From Actinomycetospora termitidis (GTDB taxonomy: Bacteria; Actinomycetota; Actinomycetes; Mycobacteriales; Pseudonocardiaceae), in contig NZ_JASVWF010000001.1 in the NCBI RefSeq assembly GCF_030286555.1, positions 124,001-188,000 of the forward strand: a stretch of 64,000 nucleotides of DNA, read 5' to 3'. The position numbers and the translations under genes are program-made. The notes beneath the pieces were generated by a model. It did no database searches, was not told the DNA's origin, and worked only from the letters and a program-made list of their open reading frames with translations. This document shows positions 32,990 to 42,271 of this stretch, one piece after another; the first letter of the stretch is position 1, and every line of letters starts with the position of its first letter.

Positions 32990-34275
32990 GCGGGCACCCC
33001 GCGCAGGCTCGCGACACCGCCGCGCAGCCGCGGCACCGCCGGCGTCGGGACGCCGTCGTGGGACGGTCCCGGTCCGGACCCCGCACCCCCGCCGTCCGTC
33101 GCGGTCCACGGTGACCCGACGCCCCGCTCCGCGAGCATGGCGCCGAGGTCGGCCCGCCCGAGGGCCCAGCCCTCCTCGCGGGTCCACGCCGGGACCACCA
33201 CGACCTCGCCGTCCGCACGCCGCAGCACCCCGACGGCCTCCAGCACCCGCCGACCGTCGGTCAGCCGCCGCACGTGCAGCACCACCTGGACGGCCGCCGC
33301 CATCTGGCTGTGCAGCGCGGCCGGCGTCATCCCGCCGAGCGCGGCGAGGGCCTCGAGCCGGGCCGGGACCTCCCGGGGCGAGTTGGCGTGCACGGTGCCC
33401 GCACCACCGTCGTGCCCGGTGTTCAGCGCGGCCAGCAACTCGCAGACCTCGGCGCCGCGGACCTCACCGACCACCAGCCGGTCGGGGCGCATCCGCAGCG
33501 CCTGCCGCACCAGGTCGCGCAGCAGCACCGTGCCCGCGCCCTCGACGTTCGCGGGCCGGGACACCAGGCGCACCACGTGCGGGTGGGCCGGCCGCAGCTC
33601 CTCGGCGTCCTCGACCACGACGATGCGTTCCGCGGCGGGCACCCGGGCGAGCAGCGCCGACAGGACCGTCGTCTTCCCCGATCCCGTCCCGCCCACGACG
33701 AGGAACGCCAGCCGCGCCTCCACCACCGCCTCCAGCAGCGCCCGGCCGACCCCGTCGACCGTGCCGCCGGCCTGCAGCGCGTCGAGGTCGTGGCAGGCCG
33801 GGCGCAGCACCCGCAGCGACACGCACGTCCCGTCCGCCGCGACCGGCGGCAGCACCGCGTGCAGCCGCACCCCGCTGCCCGGCAGCCGCGCGTCGACGTA
33901 CGGGCTCGCGTCGTCCAGCCGCCGGCCCGCCGCGGCCGCCAACCGCTGGGCCAGCCGCCGGACGGCGTCCTCGTCCGCGAAGCCCACCTCGGCCCGCTCC
34001 AGCCCCCGTCCGCGGTCGACCCACACCGCGTCCGGCGCCGTCACCAGCACGTCCGAGGTCGCCGGATCACGCAGCAACGGCTCCAACGGCCCCGCCCCGA
34101 CGAACTCCCGCTGCAACGTGCGGACCGCCGCGAGCACGTCGGCATCGCCGACCACCCCGCGTGCCTCGGCCCGCACCGCCGCCGCCAGCTCCCCCACCCC
34201 GGCCTCGCCGCCCGCCGCCGCGATCCGCGTCCGGACCCGTCCCACCAGGTCCGCCCCGCCGTCGTCGCCCGCCAT
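32986..34275 (-). CDS. tadA: TadA/CpaF-type secretion ATPase
   Basis: 429 residues. Walker A GGTGSGKTTVLSALL, Asp box RIVVVEDAEELRP, Walker B RPDRLVVGEVRGAEVCELLAALNTGHDGGAGTVHANS with the His box. It is the hexameric motor for Tad pilus assembly (Rv3659c). GGGGAGG precedes ATG 34275. A terminator hairpin separates it from ssd, so tadA-tadB-tadC-DUF4244-tadE form their own unit with a promoter in 34276-34448. Confidence 0.93.
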   Translation of the reverse strand: MAGDDGGADLVGRVRTRIAAAGGEAGVGELAAAVRAEARGVVGDADVLAAVRTLQREFVGAGPLEPLLRDPATSDVLVTAPDAVWVDRGRGLERAEVGFADEDAVRRLAQRLAAAAGRRLDDASPYVDARLPGSGVRLHAVLPPVAADGTCVSLRVLRPACHDLDALQAGGTVDGVGRALLEAVVEARLAFLVVGGTGSGKTTVLSALLARVPAAERIVVVEDAEELRPAHPHVVRLVSRPANVEGAGTVLLRDLVRQALRMRPDRLVVGEVRGAEVCELLAALNTGHDGGAGTVHANSPREVPARLEALAALGGMTPAALHSQMAAAVQVVLHVRRLTDGRRVLEAVGVLRRADGEVVVVPAWTREEGWALGRADLGAMLAERGVGSPWTATDGGGAGSGPGPSHDGVPTPAVPRLRGGVASLRGVPA

Positions 34276-34448
34276 CCCCGCACCTCCCCGAGCCGGCCGT
34301 CACCACCATTGCCACCGCCACCGACGTGATCGACGCTGCCCGAGCACCCACCGGATCGGCGAGCACGCCGCCCCCGCCTGTGGACAACCCCGCGCGGAGT
34401 GCCGGTGGGGACAACTCACTGCTCCGAACGCCGTGAGCCGGCACGCAC

Positions 34449-34484
34449 GACGACGACCCGGCTCCCCCAGGAGGGGACCGGGTC
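34449..34484 (-). terminator. ssd terminator
   Basis: GACGACCCGG and CCGGGTCGTC are perfect 10-bp arms; the intervening 16 nt can pair further (CTCCC/GGAGG). It starts 15 bp after the ssd stop. Confidence 0.75.
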
Positions 34485-34499
34485 GTCGCACCTGCACCG

Positions 34500-35582
34500 T
34501 CACGCCGCCAGCGACGGCCCTCCCCGGCGTCCGTCCAACGCGTCCAGCACCGCACACGCCGCGTCGGCCAGCGGCCCGCGGCGGACACCGGGCACGGTCC
34601 CGTGGTCCATCGCCGCGGCCAGGCCCGGTTCCGCGTCCACCGACGCGAGCACCTCGAGCCCCAGCGCCGCCGCGACGTCCTCCCCACCCAGGCCACCGGG
34701 GGACGGCCCCCGGACCACCACGCCCACGGTCGCCCCCAACTCGGTGACCTGCTGCGCGACCCGCGAGGCCGCCGCCGTCGCGCGCACCTCCGCGGGGACC
34801 ACGAGCACCGTCAGGTCGGCGACCTCCAGGACCGCTGTCGCCGTCGGGGTCAGGTGCCGGGGCAGGTCGCAGACCACGACGTCGCCCGCCCGGCGCCCCG
34901 CCTCGACCACGGCGACCGCGGCCTCCGGTGCGGGACCCGGTCCGTGCCGATCACAAGCCAGCACGGTCAACGGGCCGTCGGCGTGCGGCAGCGCGTCGTG
35001 CAGCGAGGAGGCCGCCACCCGCCCGCCGCCGAGCGCGAGCCCCGGCCAGCGCAGGCCGTCGATCTGCTCCGCGCCGACGACGAGGTCCAGCCCGCCGCCG
35101 AGGGGGTCGCAGTCGACCAGCAGCACGCGGGCCCCGTCGTCGCGGGCCCGGACCGCGATCGCCCCGGCCAGGACGGACGCGCCGGCGCCTCCTCGGCCGC
35201 CGAGGACGCACACGACCCGGCCGGGGCCGTCGTCGGGAAGATCCTCGACGTCGGCGAGCGCCGTGACCAGCCAGTCCTCCCCCTCGGGCAGCGAGACCAC
35301 GTGCTCCGCGCCGACCGCCACCGCCGGTTCCCACACGCTTCCCGGCGGATCACCGAGACACAGCACCACCACCCCGTCGCGGCGCGCCGGCCGCACCGCG
35401 GACGCGACCGCGGCGGCGCCCCGCTCGTCCAGCAGCACCATCGCCGCACCCGGCCATCGTCGGCGCAGCGCCACCGCGTCGGGCACCCGTTCCAGCTCGC
35501 ACCCGGCCGCGGCGGCGACGCGGACGACCTCGTCGGTCAGGTCCTCGTCGTCGCACAGCAGGATCACTCGTCGTCGCTCCAC
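34500..35582 (-). CDS. ssd: Ssd/CpaE-like MinD-family ATPase
   Basis: 360 residues. An N-terminal receiver-like region (VILLCDDEDLTDEVVRVAAAAG) is followed by a MinD/CpaE fold with an altered Walker A, VCVLGGRGGAGASVLAGAIA (Ser in place of the signature KT/S), VLLVDCDPLGGGLDLVVGAE and DVVVCDLPRHL. It corresponds to Rv3660c (septum site determining protein), which sits at the head of the Tad locus and likely positions the apparatus. GTG start. Confidence 0.88.
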   Translation of the reverse strand: MERRRVILLCDDEDLTDEVVRVAAAAGCELERVPDAVALRRRWPGAAMVLLDERGAAAVASAVRPARRDGVVVLCLGDPPGSVWEPAVAVGAEHVVSLPEGEDWLVTALADVEDLPDDGPGRVVCVLGGRGGAGASVLAGAIAVRARDDGARVLLVDCDPLGGGLDLVVGAEQIDGLRWPGLALGGGRVAASSLHDALPHADGPLTVLACDRHGPGPAPEAAVAVVEAGRRAGDVVVCDLPRHLTPTATAVLEVADLTVLVVPAEVRATAAASRVAQQVTELGATVGVVVRGPSPGGLGGEDVAAALGLEVLASVDAEPGLAAAMDHGTVPGVRRGPLADAACAVLDALDGRRGGPSLAA

Positions 35583-35693
35583 CCCCGCAGCGTGCGTCGG
35601 CCTTCCCGACGACGGGTGTGGCCGGCCGCCGCCTGGGGACGAGCCGCTCCACGGTGCCGGTGGGGACGGACGGCGAGGCCGAACGGACGAGCG

Positions 35694-36434
35694 CTACCCG
35701 GCCGCGTCGGCGATGCCGGTGGCCTCCTTCGCGCCGGTCCGCCACGCGGTGACGCCGTGGGAGAACCACTGCGCGAGCCCCTCGTGGGTCCCGGACGCGA
35801 ACGCCTGGGCCGCGGCGCGGTACTCGTTCCCGGCGCGCAGGTGGCCCACCTCGGGGATGACGAGGCCCTTGGGGTCCAGACCGGTCGAGATCGCGGTGAG
35901 GCGGCCCGCCGCGCGGGCGACGACGCCGTTGCCGATCAGGAACGGCGAGAGCGCGAGCAGTTCGCCGTGCACGACCCCGACGAGCACCGGGGCCGGCACC
36001 GACGTCCCCCCGACGACGAGGCCGGCGAGCGCGTCCAGCCGCGCGGAGACCCAGGCGCCCGGGCGGGGGCGACCGAGGTCGGACTCCGGCGCCCGGTCGG
36101 TCGCAGCCAGGACGTGCAGCTTCGCGAGGGCCTGCAGCGGCGCCCGGCGCCACGTCGGGAGGAGCCCGCCGAGCGCCTCGGCGACCCGCAGCGCGCCGGC
36201 CAGCACCGGGTCGGTGACCGGGCCGTCCTCGGGCAGGTCGGCGGACCCGCCGTCGAGGGCGGCGGAGGCCCGGGCGGCGCGGACGCTCGCCTCGGCGGCC
36301 GTGGTCGGCCAGCCGCGGCGGTTCGTGCGGTGGGCGTGGACGGCCTCGACGTGCCGGCGGATCGACTCGGCGCCCTCGGCGACGCCGGGGAGGTCCAGCA
36401 GCGGCGCGAGCGGATCGGTGGTCGGGGCGGTCAT
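35694..36434 (-). CDS. Fic-like protein with degenerate active motif (Rv3662c-like)
   Basis: 246 residues, all-helical. The segment VVHGELLALSPFLIGNGVVARAAGRL aligns with the Fic core HxFx(D/E)GNGRxxR, but the catalytic His is Ser and the phosphate-binding Arg is Val, while PF and GNG are kept. Homologues in mycobacteria (Rv3662c) are often labelled oxidoreductase without evidence. Loss of the His argues against AMP transfer; a structural or regulatory role is possible. ATG 36434 is preferred; 36443 is possible. Confidence 0.65.
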   Translation of the reverse strand: MTAPTTDPLAPLLDLPGVAEGAESIRRHVEAVHAHRTNRRGWPTTAAEASVRAARASAALDGGSADLPEDGPVTDPVLAGALRVAEALGGLLPTWRRAPLQALAKLHVLAATDRAPESDLGRPRPGAWVSARLDALAGLVVGGTSVPAPVLVGVVHGELLALSPFLIGNGVVARAAGRLTAISTGLDPKGLVIPEVGHLRAGNEYRAAAQAFASGTHEGLAQWFSHGVTAWRTGAKEATGIADAAG

Positions 36435-36552
36435 GCGGTCCATCGTCCCAGGGCCATACACCCCGTGATTGTGACGTCCAGCGTCAGCATGGCCGCACTG
36501 CTGACACCGGGGAGAGGCGCAACCGGCTCGACACGACGCGCACACTGGAGTC

Positions 36553-36930
36553 ATGGACAGCACCGAGCTGCTGCCCGCGCACGCCCTGACCTGGCGGTTC
36601 TCCCGGTCGTCCGGGCCGGGCGGGCAGGGCGTGAACACCACCGACTCCCGCGTCGAGCTCCTCGTCGACCTCGCCGCCCTCCCGGACCCCGAGCGGCTCG
36701 TGGAGCGCCTGGGCCCCGTGCTGCACGTCACGGCCTCGGAGCACCGCTCGCAGCTGCGCAACCGCGAGGCCGCGCTGGAGCGCGCCGCCGAGCGGATCGC
36801 CCGCGCCCGCCGGCCCGACCCGCCGTCGCGAACTCCGCGACGACCCAGCCGGGGCGCCAAGCTGCGCCGACTGGAGGACAAGCGCCGGCGCAGTGATCGC
36901 AAGGCGATGCGCCGCGCCCCGTCCGAGTAA
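36553..36930 (+). CDS. arfB: ArfB-like peptidyl-tRNA hydrolase (RF-1 domain)
   Basis: 125 residues. GGQ motif in FSRSSGPGGQGVNTTDSRVEL and a basic C-terminal tail (RRPSRGAKLRRLEDKRRRSDRKAMRR) that would enter the mRNA channel. This is the ArfB/YaeJ architecture, which rescues ribosomes stalled on truncated mRNA. Divergent to the Fic-like gene. Confidence 0.9.
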   Translation: MDSTELLPAHALTWRFSRSSGPGGQGVNTTDSRVELLVDLAALPDPERLVERLGPVLHVTASEHRSQLRNREAALERAAERIARARRPDPPSRTPRRPSRGAKLRRLEDKRRRSDRKAMRRAPSE

Positions 36931-37061
36931 CCCGGGCAACCGGGAGGACTGGACTCGAGGATGATCGGGAAGACACGGGCCGTGCTGCCGTGTCACCGAT
37001 CGCCCCGGGCGTGGTCGTGGCACGATGTGCCCCCTCTCGACCCGACCCGCCAGGAGGGCCC

Positions 37062-37553
37062 GTGACCTCGCCGTCGTCCCCCGGAGGCCCACCCGTGGTG
37101 CCCTCCATCCCGCTCAACGCCGAACCGGCGCGCCAGAACGGCGACGCCTCGGTCGGGGCGCTGGTGAAGGAGGTGACCACGCACGTCTCCACGCTGGTGC
37201 GTGCGGAGGTCGAACTCGCCAAGCAGGAGATCACCGGCGAGGTGAAGAAGGGCGTGCAGGGCAGCATCTTCTTCGTCATCGCCGGCGTCGTCGCGCTGTT
37301 CAGCCTCTGGTACTTCTTCTTCGCCGTCGCCGAGGCGTTCAACCTCATCTGGCCGTCGCAGCGCTGGGCCGGGTTCGCCGTCACCTTCGCGCTGATGTTG
37401 ATCATCGCGGGCATCGCCGGGTTCCTCGGCTACCTCAAGGTCCGCAAGATCAAGGCCCCCGAGCGCACGATCGAGACGGCGAAGGAGTCCGTCGAGGCCC
37501 TGCGCCGCGGGCGATCCGACGCCGCGCCCTCGACCGTCGCGCAGCGGCGCTGA
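37062..37553 (+). CDS. Phage-holin-superfamily membrane protein (Rv3669-like)
   Basis: 163 residues. An amphipathic helix SVGALVKEVTTHVSTLVRAEVELAKQEI is followed by two membrane spans (FFVIAGVVALFSLWYFFFAVA; WAGFAVTFALMLIIAGIAGFL) and a basic helical tail. The family (PF07332) is widespread in actinobacteria; despite the holin name it is not a lysis protein. GTG 37062 has CAGGAGG 6 bases upstream. It precedes the hydrolase gene as in M. tuberculosis (Rv3669-Rv3670). Confidence 0.85.
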   Translation: MTSPSSPGGPPVVPSIPLNAEPARQNGDASVGALVKEVTTHVSTLVRAEVELAKQEITGEVKKGVQGSIFFVIAGVVALFSLWYFFFAVAEAFNLIWPSQRWAGFAVTFALMLIIAGIAGFLGYLKVRKIKAPERTIETAKESVEALRRGRSDAAPSTVAQRR

Positions 37554-37606
37554 ACCACCGCCACGAGGACCCCGCGGCGCTCGCGGGGCCCTGGCGGCAC
37601 CGTGAG

Positions 37607-38467
37607 GTGTCCGCCAACGGCATCCGGCTGCACGTCGCGGAGTGCGGGCCCGCCACCGGCGAGCCGGTGCTGCTGCTCCACGGGTTCCCCGAGTTCTGGT
37701 GGTCCTGGCGCCACCAGCTCGCCGCGCTCGGCGCGGCCGGGTACCGGGCGGTGGCCCCCGACCTGCGCGGCTACTGCGGCTCCGACCGCCCGCCCCGCGG
37801 GTACGACCTGTGGACCCTCGCCGGCGACGTGGCCGGCCTGGTCCCGGCGCTCGGGGCCCGGCGAGCGGCGGTCGTCGGCGCCGGGTGGGGCGGTGCGGTC
37901 GCGTGGACCCTGGCCGCCCTGCACCCGCGGGTCGTCTCCCGCCTGGCGGTCGTCGCCACCCCGCACCCGCTGGCCCTGCGGCGCGCGGTCCGTCGCCGCC
38001 CCTGGCGGTGGGTCCGTCCGCTGCGCGACGTCGCCTTCTTCCAGCTCCCCCGCCTCCCCGAGCGCTCCCTGCGCCGGGACGGGGGCGCGGCCGCCGGTGC
38101 CTTCCTGACGGCGGGTGCGGGCTCGGGCTGGTCGGCGACCCCGGAGTTCGCCGGGGTCGCCGCGCACCACGCCGCGGCCCTGCTCACTCCGCGCACCTCG
38201 CACTGCGCGCTGGAGTACTTCCGCTGGGCCGCGCGCTCCCAGGGCCGCCCCGACGGGGTCCGCTTCGCCGAGGCGATCGACCGACCGGTCGACGTCCCGG
38301 TCCTGCACCTGCGCGGCGCGGAGGACCCGTGGGTGCCGGAGGACGTCGTCCGGGACTCCGCCCGCTGGGCGCCCGACCACGAGGTCGTCACGATCCCCGC
38401 GACCGGGCACTTCCCGCACCAGGAGGCACCGCGGCACGTGACCGAGGTGCTCCTCCGGCGCCTCTAG
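37607..38467 (+). CDS. EphE-like alpha/beta hydrolase lacking the canonical nucleophile
   Basis: 286 residues. The fold is that of epoxide hydrolases: HGFPEFWWSWRHQ oxyanion region, APDLRGYCGSDRP, acid in LRGAEDPWVPED and His in TGHFPHQEAP. The nucleophile elbow, normally GHDxGG, reads VVGAGWGG: Gly replaces Asp and Ala replaces His. Either the enzyme is inactive or it uses another mechanism. It occupies the position of ephE (Rv3670). The start is uncertain; GTG 37607 begins at the first strand. It shares a CTAG with the convergent marP stop. Confidence 0.8.
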   Translation: MSANGIRLHVAECGPATGEPVLLLHGFPEFWWSWRHQLAALGAAGYRAVAPDLRGYCGSDRPPRGYDLWTLAGDVAGLVPALGARRAAVVGAGWGGAVAWTLAALHPRVVSRLAVVATPHPLALRRAVRRRPWRWVRPLRDVAFFQLPRLPERSLRRDGGAAAGAFLTAGAGSGWSATPEFAGVAAHHAAALLTPRTSHCALEYFRWAARSQGRPDGVRFAEAIDRPVDVPVLHLRGAEDPWVPEDVVRDSARWAPDHEVVTIPATGHFPHQEAPRHVTEVLLRRL

Positions 38468-39663
38468 CTGGCGCAGCTCCCCGTCGACACCCGGGAGGTC
38501 GCCGAGCCGGACGCGTCCAGGGCGGCGCGCACCTGGTCGGCGGTGAGCACGAACCCGGTGTCGCCCTGGTCGACCGCCGCGCCGAACACCACGCCGATCA
38601 CCTGCCCCTGCGGGTTCACCAGCGGCCCGCCGGAGTTCCCGGACTTCACCACGCCGCGGATCGTGTAGACGTCGCGCGTCACGGTCTGCGAGTCGTAGAT
38701 GTCCGGGCCGCGCAGCTGGATCCGCTGCCGGATCTTCGCGGGGCTCGAGGAGAACGGTCCGTCGAGCGGGTAGCCCAGGGCCACCGCGTTGTCGCCGGTC
38801 CCCGCGGCCGCGAACTCGAAGGGCAACGACCGCGCCTCGAGCCCGGGGACCGCGAGCACCGCCACGTCGACCTCGGGGTCGTAGTAGACGACGCGGGCGG
38901 ACTCGGTGTCGGCCCCGCCGCCGGAGCGCGGCACCTCCACCGACACCTCGCTCGTGCCTGCGACGACGTGGGCGTTCGTCATGACCCGCTCGTTGCCGAT
39001 GACGAAGCCGGTGCCCTCCAGCGCCCGCGAGCACGACGGCGCGCGGCCGCGGATCTTGAGGACGCTCGACCGGGCGCGCTGGACCACCGGGTCCTGCACC
39101 AGCCCCTGGTCCGGCGGGGCGACCTCGGCGACCCCCGGGGTCGGGGAGAACGGCGAGAGCACGTCCGGGAAGCCGGAGGCGTCGAACATCGCCCGCAGCT
39201 CGTTCGGAAGAGCCCGCAGCGGCGCGGGCATCACCGAGTCGACGGTGGACAGCACCGCGGAGTTCTTCAGTGCCGACGCGAGCGCCACGTTCGACGACGA
39301 CGCCAGCGGCAACGCGATCAGCCAGGCGACCACGAGCGCGGTGAGCGCCTGCAGCACCGAGCCGAACGTCGAGTCCACGGTGCGCACCGCGTTCAGCCGC
39401 ATCCGGTCGCGGACCGCCCGCCCGAGGTAGACCCCGAGCGTCTCGCCCAGCGCGACCAGCGCGATGACGATCAACACGCTGACCACGACCCGGCTGGTGT
39501 CGCCCTCGAAGTTCCCGACGACCAGCGGCGCGAGCTTCAGCCCGAGCAGCGCGCCGCCGATGACACCGAGGAAGGACAGGGCGGCCACGGCCAGCCCGTG
39601 CCGCCACCCGGAGATCGCCGCGGCGACGGCGAGCAGCACGACGACGATGTCGACCCAGCTCAT
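38464..39663 (-). CDS. marP: Periplasmic serine protease MarP
   Basis: 399 residues. Four N-terminal membrane spans of the CvpA type (DIVVVLLAVAAAISGWRHG; AALSFLGVIGGALLG, and others), then a trypsin-like domain: His in MTNAHVVAG, Asp in EVDVAVLAV and Ser in SGNSGGPLVNPQG (about residue 342). Cys in CSRAL and the C-terminal CAS may form the disulfide known for MarP. In M. tuberculosis MarP (Rv3671c, 397 residues) is needed for acid resistance and cell-wall hydrolase processing. ATG overlaps the NUDIX stop (ATGA). Confidence 0.93.
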   Translation of the reverse strand: MSWVDIVVVLLAVAAAISGWRHGLAVAALSFLGVIGGALLGLKLAPLVVGNFEGDTSRVVVSVLIVIALVALGETLGVYLGRAVRDRMRLNAVRTVDSTFGSVLQALTALVVAWLIALPLASSSNVALASALKNSAVLSTVDSVMPAPLRALPNELRAMFDASGFPDVLSPFSPTPGVAEVAPPDQGLVQDPVVQRARSSVLKIRGRAPSCSRALEGTGFVIGNERVMTNAHVVAGTSEVSVEVPRSGGGADTESARVVYYDPEVDVAVLAVPGLEARSLPFEFAAAGTGDNAVALGYPLDGPFSSSPAKIRQRIQLRGPDIYDSQTVTRDVYTIRGVVKSGNSGGPLVNPQGQVIGVVFGAAVDQGDTGFVLTADQVRAALDASGSATSRVSTGSCAS

Positions 39664-40364
39664 CGGATCGCTTCCCCCTCGTGCCGACGGGCCCACGCCT
39701 CGCCGAGATCGCGTACGTCCGTGCCGTCCCACGGGATCGTCCATCCCGCGAGGTCGAGCACCCAGGAGAGCACCCCGGCGGTGAACCCCCACACCAGCAG
39801 TCCCCGCACGGCGAACGCGGGGCCCTGGTAGCCGCCCGGCGACGTCACCGTGAAGCGCCGGGCCGGATCGGTCAGTTCGGACACGGGCACCCGCGCCACC
39901 GCGGCCGTCTCGGCAGGGTCCACGACGCCGACGGGTCCCGGCACCGCCCAGTGGGCGACGACCGGGGTGACGGCGAACCCGGACACCGGGATCGTGAGCG
40001 GCGGCAGTGTCGTCAACGGCACGATGCCCGCGGGATCGGCGCCGATCTCCTCCTCGGTCTCGCGCAGTCCGGCGGCCACGAGCCCGTCGAGCCCGTCCCC
40101 GTCGTCGGTCTCGAGCCCTCCGCCGGGGAACGCGGCCTGCCCGGCGTGCGAGCGCATGTCGGCGGCGCGCTCGGTGAGCACGATGTCCGGGCCGTCCTCA
40201 CCGTCCGCGCCGCCCCAGCCGAACAGCAGCACCACGGCCGCCTGCCGGCCGTTCCCGGTCGGCTGCCGACGGAAGGGCACGTCGTCCGGCGACACCCGCC
40301 CGCAGGCGGCGACCAGGCCGGACAACCAGTCGGGCGCCTCGTCCGGGCGCAGCAGCCGGCTCAC
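39660..40364 (-). CDS. NUDIX hydrolase, CoA-pyrophosphatase-like
   Basis: 234 residues. The NUDIX box runs over AAFPGGGLETDDGDGLDGLV and continues AAGLRETEEEIG, with a few extra residues between the first Gly and REXXEE, as in the NudL/CoAse group. It corresponds to Rv3672c. GTG start overlaps the thioredoxin stop and its own stop overlaps marP, so the set nth-thioredoxin-NUDIX-marP is one coupled operon. Confidence 0.9.
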   Translation of the reverse strand: MSRLLRPDEAPDWLSGLVAACGRVSPDDVPFRRQPTGNGRQAAVVLLFGWGGADGEDGPDIVLTERAADMRSHAGQAAFPGGGLETDDGDGLDGLVAAGLRETEEEIGADPAGIVPLTTLPPLTIPVSGFAVTPVVAHWAVPGPVGVVDPAETAAVARVPVSELTDPARRFTVTSPGGYQGPAFAVRGLLVWGFTAGVLSWVLDLAGWTIPWDGTDVRDLGEAWARRHEGEAIR

Positions 40365-40993
40365 GCGGCCGCCCGCGTGACGGCGGCCCGCACCTGGTCG
40401 GGCGTCGCGAACACCTGCGGGGGCAGCGGGACGACGGTGCCGTCGGCACGCACGACGAGGCTCGCGGGGAGGACGGGCGGGGCCCCGAGACGGCGTCCGA
40501 CGACCTGCTGCGGGTCGGTCACCGACGGGTAGCGCACGCCGAGGGCGGCCATGAGGTCCAGCGCGTCGGCCGGGTCGTCCGCGACGTCCACGCCGAGCAC
40601 CGACGCCGCGCCCGGCTGGGCCGCGTAGGCGCCGATCGCGGGCATCTCCTCGCGGCACGGCCCGCACCACGACGCCCACAGGTTCACCAGGGTCACGCGG
40701 CCGGGCAGCGCGGCGGCGAGGTCGACCGTGCCGGGGGCGCCGAGACACTCGAGGCGCAGTCCGGCCAGCGGCGCCGGCGCGACGACCGCCGACGACGGGG
40801 CGGGGCACGGCGCGAGCGCCGCACCCGCCCGGGCGCGCGCGAGGTCGGCGGGGTCGGCGGCCGCGGGAGCGCTGCTCGCCAGCACCGACCCGGCGTCGGG
40901 AACGGAGGAGGAGTCCCGCGGCCAGAGCGCGATGATGCCCACGACCACGAGGATCAGCACGAGCAGGGTCGACCCGACCTCGGTGCGCGTCAC
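40361..40993 (-). CDS. Membrane-anchored TlpA/thioredoxin-like protein
   Basis: 210 residues. N-terminal anchor [19 protein letters not shown], an Ala/Pro linker with one Cys pair (APCPAP, RLECLG), then a TlpA-like domain with [18 protein letters not shown] (WCGPC) and the cis-Pro loop [10 protein letters not shown]. Periplasmic-side thiol-disulfide protein (Rv3673c). GTG start overlaps the nth stop. Confidence 0.9.
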   Translation of the reverse strand: MTRTEVGSTLLVLILVVVGIIALWPRDSSSVPDAGSVLASSAPAAADPADLARARAGAALAPCPAPSSAVVAPAPLAGLRLECLGAPGTVDLAAALPGRVTLVNLWASWCGPCREEMPAIGAYAAQPGAASVLGVDVADDPADALDLMAALGVRYPSVTDPQQVVGRRLGAPPVLPASLVVRADGTVVPLPPQVFATPDQVRAAVTRAAA

Positions 40994-41742
40994 CGCTCGA
41001 GACCGACGAGGGCCAGGAGGTGGTCGGCCTCCGGCCCCTTGACGAGCTTCGCGGCCTTGACCGGGTCGGTCTCCCCGATCCCGGCCGACGGGCAGTCCTT
41101 GGCGATCGAGCAGGCGCCGCAGGCCGGCTTCTTGGCGTGGCAGACGCGACGGCCGTGGAAGATCACGCGGTGGGAGAGCATCGTCCAGTCCCGCTTCTCG
41201 ATGAGCTCGCCCACCTCCTTCTCGACCTGCACCGGGTCGTCCGAGGCGGTCCAGGCCCAGCGCCGGGTGAGCCGGCCGAAGTGGGTGTCGACCGTGATGC
41301 CCGGGACGCCGAAGGCGTTGCCGAGGACGACGTTGGCGGTCTTGCGCCCGACGCCGGGGAGCTTCACGAGGTCCTCCAGGCGGCCCGGGACCTCGCCGTC
41401 GAACGTCTCGACCAGGGCCTGGCCGAGCGAGATCACCGAGTTCGTCTTCGCGCGGTAGAACCCGGTCGGGCGGAGGATCTCCTCCATCTCGGTGCGGTCG
41501 GCGCCCGCGTAGGCCGCGGCGTCGGGGTAGCGGGCGAACAGCGCCGGCGTCACCCGGTTGACGGTCACGTCCGTGGTCTGCGCCGACAGCACCGTGGCGA
41601 CCAGCAGCTCCAGCGGGGTGGTGAAGTCGAGCTCGCAGTGCGCGTCGACGTGGGCGGCCGCGAGCGCACGGTGCATCCGACGCGCCCGGCGGACCAGGCC
41701 GAGATGCGTCTCGCCCGGCTTCAGGACAGCCCCCGAGGTCAT
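40990..41742 (-). CDS. nth: Endonuclease III
   Basis: 250 residues. The HhH motif [21 protein letters not shown] with catalytic Lys, catalytic Asp in [11 protein letters not shown], and the 4Fe-4S cluster [17 protein letters not shown] (C-x6-C-x2-C-x5-C). A DNA glycosylase/AP lyase for oxidised pyrimidines. It corresponds to Rv3674c. ATG 41742. Confidence 0.96.
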   Translation of the reverse strand: MTSGAVLKPGETHLGLVRRARRMHRALAAAHVDAHCELDFTTPLELLVATVLSAQTTDVTVNRVTPALFARYPDAAAYAGADRTEMEEILRPTGFYRAKTNSVISLGQALVETFDGEVPGRLEDLVKLPGVGRKTANVVLGNAFGVPGITVDTHFGRLTRRWAWTASDDPVQVEKEVGELIEKRDWTMLSHRVIFHGRRVCHAKKPACGACSIAKDCPSAGIGETDPVKAAKLVKGPEADHLLALVGLER

Positions 41743-41856
41743 TCGACCAGGGTAATGAAGACCCCCGACACCGTGACCGGCCGGGAGCACCCGCGACACG
41801 CCGGGAGCCCCCCGGTCGCACTCCTCGTGCGCGCGTGCGGGAGCATGCGTCTCACC

Positions 41857-42138
41857 ATGACCGCCTGGATCGCGATCCTCATCCCCCTGCTCATCATGGT
41901 CTTCGCCCTGGGCATGGAACGCCTGGAGACGAGACTGCGCGCGGGCACCGTCCGTGAGGACGAGGTCGAGGACTTCCTCGAGCGCGCCCGGCCCGACGAG
42001 GTGAAGGCCCTGTTCCGGCAGGGAATCGGCGGCGCCCTGACGCTGTTCCGGCTGCGGAACCTGGGGAAGCGCGGTGGAGTGTCCCGCCGTGGCGGACGGG
42101 CGTCGGAGGCGTCCGGCCGGAGCACGACGGGCGTCTGA
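41857..42138 (+). CDS. Small membrane protein (Rv3675-like)
   Basis: 93 residues. One N-terminal span ([17 protein letters not shown]) followed by a conserved-looking acidic helix [33 protein letters not shown] and a basic tail. It sits between nth and crp as Rv3675 does. ATG 41857 is used; ATG 41845 is an in-frame alternative. Function unknown. Confidence 0.7.
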   Translation: MTAWIAILIPLLIMVFALGMERLETRLRAGTVREDEVEDFLERARPDEVKALFRQGIGGALTLFRLRNLGKRGGVSRRGGRASEASGRSTTGV

Positions 42139-42271
42139 CGCTCACCCAGCGGCGTCACGATCGACGGGTAGTGTCGTCCATTCGGGGGGCACGCCTCGCG
42201 GATGACGACGGAACAAGGCTAGATCCGGGGTCGTCGGCCGCGTGCTGCGTGATCATGACGATGCGCGCGAT

